This document shows, piece after piece, positions 60,463-64,000 of a stretch of 64,000 nt of DNA (positions are counted from its first letter, which is position 1; every line of letters begins with the position of its first letter). Source of the stretch: Polyangium jinanense (GTDB taxonomy: Bacteria > Myxococcota > Polyangia > Polyangiales > Polyangiaceae); contig NZ_JAGTJJ010000025.1 of assembly GCF_028435365.1 (NCBI RefSeq), positions 62,001 through 126,000 on the forward strand, written 5' to 3'. The position numbers were made by a program, and so were the translations under genes. The notes beneath the pieces were generated by a model. It made no database searches, was not told the origin of the DNA, and worked only from the letters and a program-made list of their open reading frames with translations.

Positions 60463-61859
60463 GTCCGCTTCCGTGGACGCGGCAGCCCGTAGGCCTCGAT
60501 CTTCGCGATCAGCGTCTGCCGCGAGATGCCGAGCCGCGCCGCCGCCTGCGTCTGGTTCCCCGCGCAGGCCTCCAGCGCCGCGATGATCCGCTCTCGCTCG
60601 TCCGCTCGCGCCGCCGCGGGACGCGACGGAGGAGCGGGCAGGCTCGATGGCGGCGCGACCTCGCTCGTGATCGCCATCGGCGCCTTGACACCACTGGCTT
60701 GCAACCGGGAGGGCAGGTGCTCCGGCCGCAGCGTCTCCCCCGGACAGAGGACCACCGCGCGCTCGATCGTGTTGCGCAGTTCCCGGATGTTCCCCGGCCA
60801 CGCGTAGCGCTCGAGCTGCGCCAGCGCCTCGCCCGACAGCGCCGGCACCCGGGGTCGATCGAGCTGCGCGCATGCCCGCTCGACGAACGTCCGCGCCAGC
60901 GCCGCGATCTCCTCGGCGCGCTCGCGGAGCGGCGGGATCGTGAGCGTGATCCCGTTGAGCCGGAAGAAGAGATCCTGCCGGAACGCCCCGCGCGCCGCCT
61001 CGGCCTCCAGATCGCGGTTGGTGGCCGCGATGAAGCGCACGTCGACCGGGCGCGGGTTGCGACCGCCCACGCGGAGCACCTGCCGCTCCTCCAGGACCCG
61101 CAGGAGCTTCACCTGCATGGTCATGGGCAGCTCGCCCACTTCGTCCAGGAACACGGTACCGCCGTCGGCCGCCTCGAACAGCCCTGGCTGTGCCTGGAGC
61201 GCGCCGGTGAACGCGCCCTTCTCGTGACCGAAGAGCTCGCTCTCGAGGAGCGACTCCGAGAGCGCCGCGCAGTTGAGCCCCACGAAAGGTTTTTTCGCGC
61301 GCGGGGAGCGCTGGTGGACGGCCCGGGTGAGCACCTCCTTCCCCACGCCCGTCTCCCCGAGGACGAGCACGCTGAGGTAGCTCCGGGCGGCGAGTGTGGC
61401 CTGCGCGTAGAGCGCGCGCATCGCGGGGTGGTGAACCACGACCCCGGGCGCGAGCCCGTCGCCCTCCGGGAGCGGCTCGTCCGGCGGGGCCGCGCGGCGA
61501 ATCACCGTCATCACGGAGCCGAACGTGAGGGTGTCGCCGGGGGTGACTTCCCTCTTCCACGCGGCGATCTGGATCAGCCCCTGGGTCGAGCCGTCCTCCG
61601 GCGTCCTTCGTGAGTCGCGCAGGCTGGTGCCGTTGGCGCTGCCGAGATCCTCGACCGAAAGCCCGGGGCCGAGGTGGAGGACCGCGTGCCGGCGCGAGAC
61701 GGAGGGGTGATCGATGCGAACGTCGTTGCCTTCGGCCCGACCGATGGTGACCCGGCCGCTCGGGGGCAATGGGTGGGCCAGAACGGCGTCGCCGGCGAAG
61801 ATGACGAGCTCGAGCGCCTCTCCGCGCGGCGCCTTTCCTGCGCTCGGGTCTGGTTGCAC
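60459..61859 (-). CDS. sigma54-dependent regulator with N-terminal FHA domain
   Basis: A 466-residue enhancer-binding protein. The FHA domain (about 15-95) is well formed: GRVTIGRAEGNDVRIDHPSV, SRRHAVLHLGPGLSV, and LGSANGTSLRDSRR, which bind phosphothreonine. The AAA+ domain has GETGVGKEVLTRAV (about 174-187), the canonical GAFTGA in GHEKGAFTGALQAQP, Walker B GGTVFLDEVGEL and RFIAATNRDLEAE. The C-terminal Fis-type HTH (GNQTQAAARLGISRQTLIAK) binds DNA. It is expected to respond to a Ser/Thr kinase, probably one of those encoded nearby, by phosphopeptide binding. It starts 145 nt downstream of a palindrome/promoter and is coupled to the TPR/PEGA gene. Confidence 0.93.
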   Translation of the reverse strand: MQPDPSAGKAPRGEALELVIFAGDAVLAHPLPPSGRVTIGRAEGNDVRIDHPSVSRRHAVLHLGPGLSVEDLGSANGTSLRDSRRTPEDGSTQGLIQIAAWKREVTPGDTLTFGSVMTVIRRAAPPDEPLPEGDGLAPGVVVHHPAMRALYAQATLAARSYLSVLVLGETGVGKEVLTRAVHQRSPRAKKPFVGLNCAALSESLLESELFGHEKGAFTGALQAQPGLFEAADGGTVFLDEVGELPMTMQVKLLRVLEERQVLRVGGRNPRPVDVRFIAATNRDLEAEAARGAFRQDLFFRLNGITLTIPPLRERAEEIAALARTFVERACAQLDRPRVPALSGEALAQLERYAWPGNIRELRNTIERAVVLCPGETLRPEHLPSRLQASGVKAPMAITSEVAPPSSLPAPPSRPAAARADERERIIAALEACAGNQTQAAARLGISRQTLIAKIEAYGLPRPRKRT

Positions 61860-62283
61860 GGCGCGATGCTACACCGACCGCGCCGCGTCCCACCTCGCGG
61901 CCGCCCTGGTCGATTCAAAAAGCAAGAGAACGACGCGCCGGCGTGAGATGACACACGCCACCCCAAGACCAGACGCTCGGGTTTACAATCTGCCGGGGAG
62001 GTCCCTTTACAAACTGTAAAGGACGACGACTTGTCAAGCCGCCGCGCCTCCCGCCGCCGGCCCACCTGCGCCTGGATACGGTCGGTTCCCCGCGGCAAGC
62101 GCGGGGATCCATCGTTGGCCCGCGCCGTGCAATGGCCCTTCGCAGCACACGACGCCACGTCGCGAAGCCTGAAGCTTCGCCCCCGACGCGGCTCGAACAG
62201 CGCTTTTCGCCGCCCACCGTCGCGGAGCGACGGTGTCGCGCTTGGTTCAACCCCTCGGCTTACCCGCACACGAGACAACCCCC
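61860..62283. other. divergent intergenic region between the FHA regulator and the lectin toxin gene
   Basis: Contains the promoter-operator described separately, plus GTTTACAATC (61981-61990) that repeats half of the operator. Nothing else is supported; several short frames are arginine-rich shadows. Confidence 0.45.
62004..62038 (-). promoter_or_regulatory. promoter with embedded palindrome for the FHA regulator gene
   Basis: On the minus strand TTGACA (-35, 62038-62033) is followed after 17 bp by GTTTGT as a weak -10. The perfect palindrome CCTTTACA-AAC-TGTAAAGG (62004-62022) covers the -10 region. A half-site TTTACAA recurs at 61982-61988. A repressor bound here would block the regulator gene, so autoregulation is possible. 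Confidence 0.5.
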
Positions 62284-64000
62284 ATGAAGCTCTCTCCCTC
62301 GACGGTCCTCGCCTCCTCGGCTCCCAAGGCCAGCGCGCCTCTCGCGATCGAAATGGCTCTCCCGCGCAGGACGCGGCAAAGAATGCTGGGCAGCCTGGTG
62401 GCCCTCGCCAGCGCCTTCGTGCTGACGGGATGCGTGGTCGAGTCCGACCACGACCTCGGCGAAAACGAAGATATCGAGTCCACGGAGCAGGGGCTTTCCG
62501 CGAGCACGAGCGCCAGCGCGCCGATCCTCGCCAAGCACAGCAACATGTGCCTGGACGCCTGGAACGCGAACACGAATGACGGCGGAGAGGTCAGGCAGGG
62601 AAACTGCAACGGCGGCACCAACCAGAAGCTCCGCCTCGTCCCGGTGGGCGACTCCTATTACAACGTGGTCTTCGAGCACAGCGGCAAGTGCCTGGACGTC
62701 CCCCATGGGTACACCTCGGACGGCACCGGGATCCAGCAACATGCCTGCAACGGCGGCGAAAACCAGAAGTTCAAGGTCGTGGACAACTACGACGGGTACC
62801 ACTGGCTCGTGGCCAAGCACAGCGGCAAGTGCGTCGACGTCGGCGGCGGGAGCATGGATAACGGCGCTGGGATCTACCAATACTCCTGCCATAACGGCGA
62901 CAACCAGAAGTTCAAGCTGCAAGGCCGCAGGTTCTACAACATCAAGCCCGTCAACAGCGGTCTGTGCTTCGACGTCAACGGCGCGAGCCTGGCGAGCGGC
63001 GCGACGATCATGCAGGGCAACTGCCACGGCGGGGACAACCAGCGCTTCGAGCTCTACGCCAAATCGAACGGGTATTACACGATCGTCAACAAGAACAGCG
63101 GCAAGTGCGTCGACGTCTACTACGCGAGCACGGCGGACGGCGCCGACGTGAAACAGTCGGAGTGCAACGGCGGCGACAACCAGCTTTTCCAGGCCGTCGA
63201 CCTCGGCAGCAAGAAATACAACCTCGTGGCCAAGCACAGCGGCAAATGCCTCGACGTCTGGCTGGCGAGCACCGCCAACGCGGCGCCCATCAAGCAGTCG
63301 GCTTGCAACGGCGGCGAAAACCAGCAGTTCACGCTGGACGAGCTCGAGGTACCGGAGGGAACCCCCTCCACCCATCCGGTCATCGACAGCTACTCGGGCG
63401 AGGAGTACGCGTATGAGGATCTCGCAACGCTCAAGCATGCCGTCGCCCACGATCCGACCATCACCTACAACCTCGCCATGCTGGCGCACATGCTCGGCTT
63501 CGCCTGGGCCGGCGGGACGCAGGGCACCGCTGTCGGGCAGGGCTTCGACGTGAGCCCCTCCGGCGACGGCTACGTGCTTCAGGCTCGCTATAACCCGTCC
63601 GACCCCTACGCCGGCGGCTACAGGTCGAACGAGCGACTCAAGATCACGCTGTCGGACTTCGGGACCACCCTCAACCCTGCGACCTTCGTCTACGGGCCGG
63701 TCGAAATCACGGGTACAGATCAAATCACCAGCGGCAACGTGACCCTTGTCAATGAGACCGATGAGGTGACGAGCATCGGCAAGGAACTCGAATACAAGCT
63801 GACGACGACGACCTCGCACTCCGCAGACGTCAGCTTCACCGAAAGCTTCTCTCTCGCGATCGAGAACGAGGCCAAGATCCCGTTCCTCGGCGAGAGCAGC
63901 GTGAAGACCGAGTTCGGCTTCGAGTCGTCCCAGGCGTACAACGAGGGGACATCCGAGGAGGAGACGGTGACGCTCACAGATGTGTTCGCGGCACCGGTCC
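62284..64000 (+). CDS. lipidated ricin-type lectin / aerolysin-like pore-forming protein (C-terminus cut by window edge)
   Basis: The frame is open to the window end (572 codons). The signal segment MLGSLVALASAFVLTGC (Cys50 from the first ATG) is a lipoprotein signal; ATGs at 62284, 62353 and 62383 are all possible starts. Residues 80-350 hold six repeats of about 45 residues with HSGKCLDV and CNGG-NQ(K/R/L/Q)F elements, the ricin B fold with QxF in place of QxW, i.e. two beta-trefoils that bind sugars. From about 440 the sequence GNVTLVNETDEVTSIGKELE, then YKLTTTTSHSADVSFTESFS and FLGESSVKTEFGFESSQAYN is the stem of an ETX/MTX2-type (aerolysin) pore former. The protein is expected to bind glycans and pierce membranes of prey or competitors. 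Confidence 0.85.
   Translation, partial: MKLSPSTVLASSAPKASAPLAIEMALPRRTRQRMLGSLVALASAFVLTGCVVESDHDLGENEDIESTEQGLSASTSASAPILAKHSNMCLDAWNANTNDGGEVRQGNCNGGTNQKLRLVPVGDSYYNVVFEHSGKCLDVPHGYTSDGTGIQQHACNGGENQKFKVVDNYDGYHWLVAKHSGKCVDVGGGSMDNGAGIYQYSCHNGDNQKFKLQGRRFYNIKPVNSGLCFDVNGASLASGATIMQGNCHGGDNQRFELYAKSNGYYTIVNKNSGKCVDVYYASTADGADVKQSECNGGDNQLFQAVDLGSKKYNLVAKHSGKCLDVWLASTANAAPIKQSACNGGENQQFTLDELEVPEGTPSTHPVIDSYSGEEYAYEDLATLKHAVAHDPTITYNLAMLAHMLGFAWAGGTQGTAVGQGFDVSPSGDGYVLQARYNPSDPYAGGYRSNERLKITLSDFGTTLNPATFVYGPVEITGTDQITSGNVTLVNETDEVTSIGKELEYKLTTTTSHSADVSFTESFSLAIENEAKIPFLGESSVKTEFGFESSQAYNEGTSEEETVTLTDVFAAPV

Overview
The window is high-GC DNA that reads like a myxobacterial chromosome, most probably from the Polyangiaceae (a Polyangium/Sorangium-like organism). 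The reasons are very high GC at third codon positions, three large Ser/Thr kinases, two enhancer-binding-type regulators with N-terminal FHA-like domains, many lipoproteins with glycine-rich tethers, AgmX/PglI-type and double-CXXCG families, and two adjacent polymorphic toxin loci. The assignment rests on gene content only; no rRNA or tRNA gene was seen.

Layout. 1-11.1 kb is mostly housekeeping: miaB (cut by the left edge), an acyl-CoA synthetase, an AgmX/PglI lipoprotein, a membrane pyrophosphatase, a Ser/Thr kinase and a sterol-desaturase-family enzyme. 11.1-14.1 kb is a large secreted propeller-like lipoprotein. 14.3-20.6 kb holds two toxin/immunity loci on the minus strand: a 5'-truncated, twice frameshifted RHS gene ending in a DddA-like DNA cytosine deaminase with an Imm1 immunity gene, and an exported HNH-like toxin with a double-CXXCG immunity protein. 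Just upstream, 20958-21345 is a repeat array with an exact 43-bp period, fixed TTGC...GCRA arms and unrelated spacers. It leads straight into the promoter of an unknown gene at 21401.

22-29.2 kb encodes a DUF6065 pair, an FG-GAP lipoprotein, another Gly-tethered lipoprotein and an M4 metalloprotease. 29.2-35.8 kb is a metal-handling island bounded by a 21-bp inverted repeat. A plus-strand operon (Fn3 lipoprotein, two-domain cupredoxin oxidase, low-complexity lipoprotein ending in a CGEGSCG tail, three-domain multicopper oxidase) converges on a minus-strand operon (MerR remnant, YnfA remnant, truncated cupin-like secreted protein, phytochelatin synthase, HMA copper chaperone). A serine-recombinase remnant lies at its right end.

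36-45 kb carries a YkgJ protein, an IgGFc-binding-type protein, a HIT hydrolase, metG, an acyltransferase and an acetyltransferase-like membrane protein. 45.3-46.7 kb has two paralogous lipoproteins whose 5' leaders share a long-range stem. 46.8-53.4 kb has a DUF2169 protein, a TPR kinase and a lipoprotein. 53.7-61.9 kb is signalling: an enhancer-binding-type regulator with an altered GAFTGA motif, a triple TGACGTCA site, a zinc-ribbon protein, a kinase/nSTAND-like ATPase fusion, a TPR/PEGA/barrel protein and a canonical FHA enhancer-binding protein. The right edge cuts a lipidated ricin-lectin/aerolysin-type pore-forming protein.

All calls come from reading the sequence; family names rest on recognised motifs, not on database searches.
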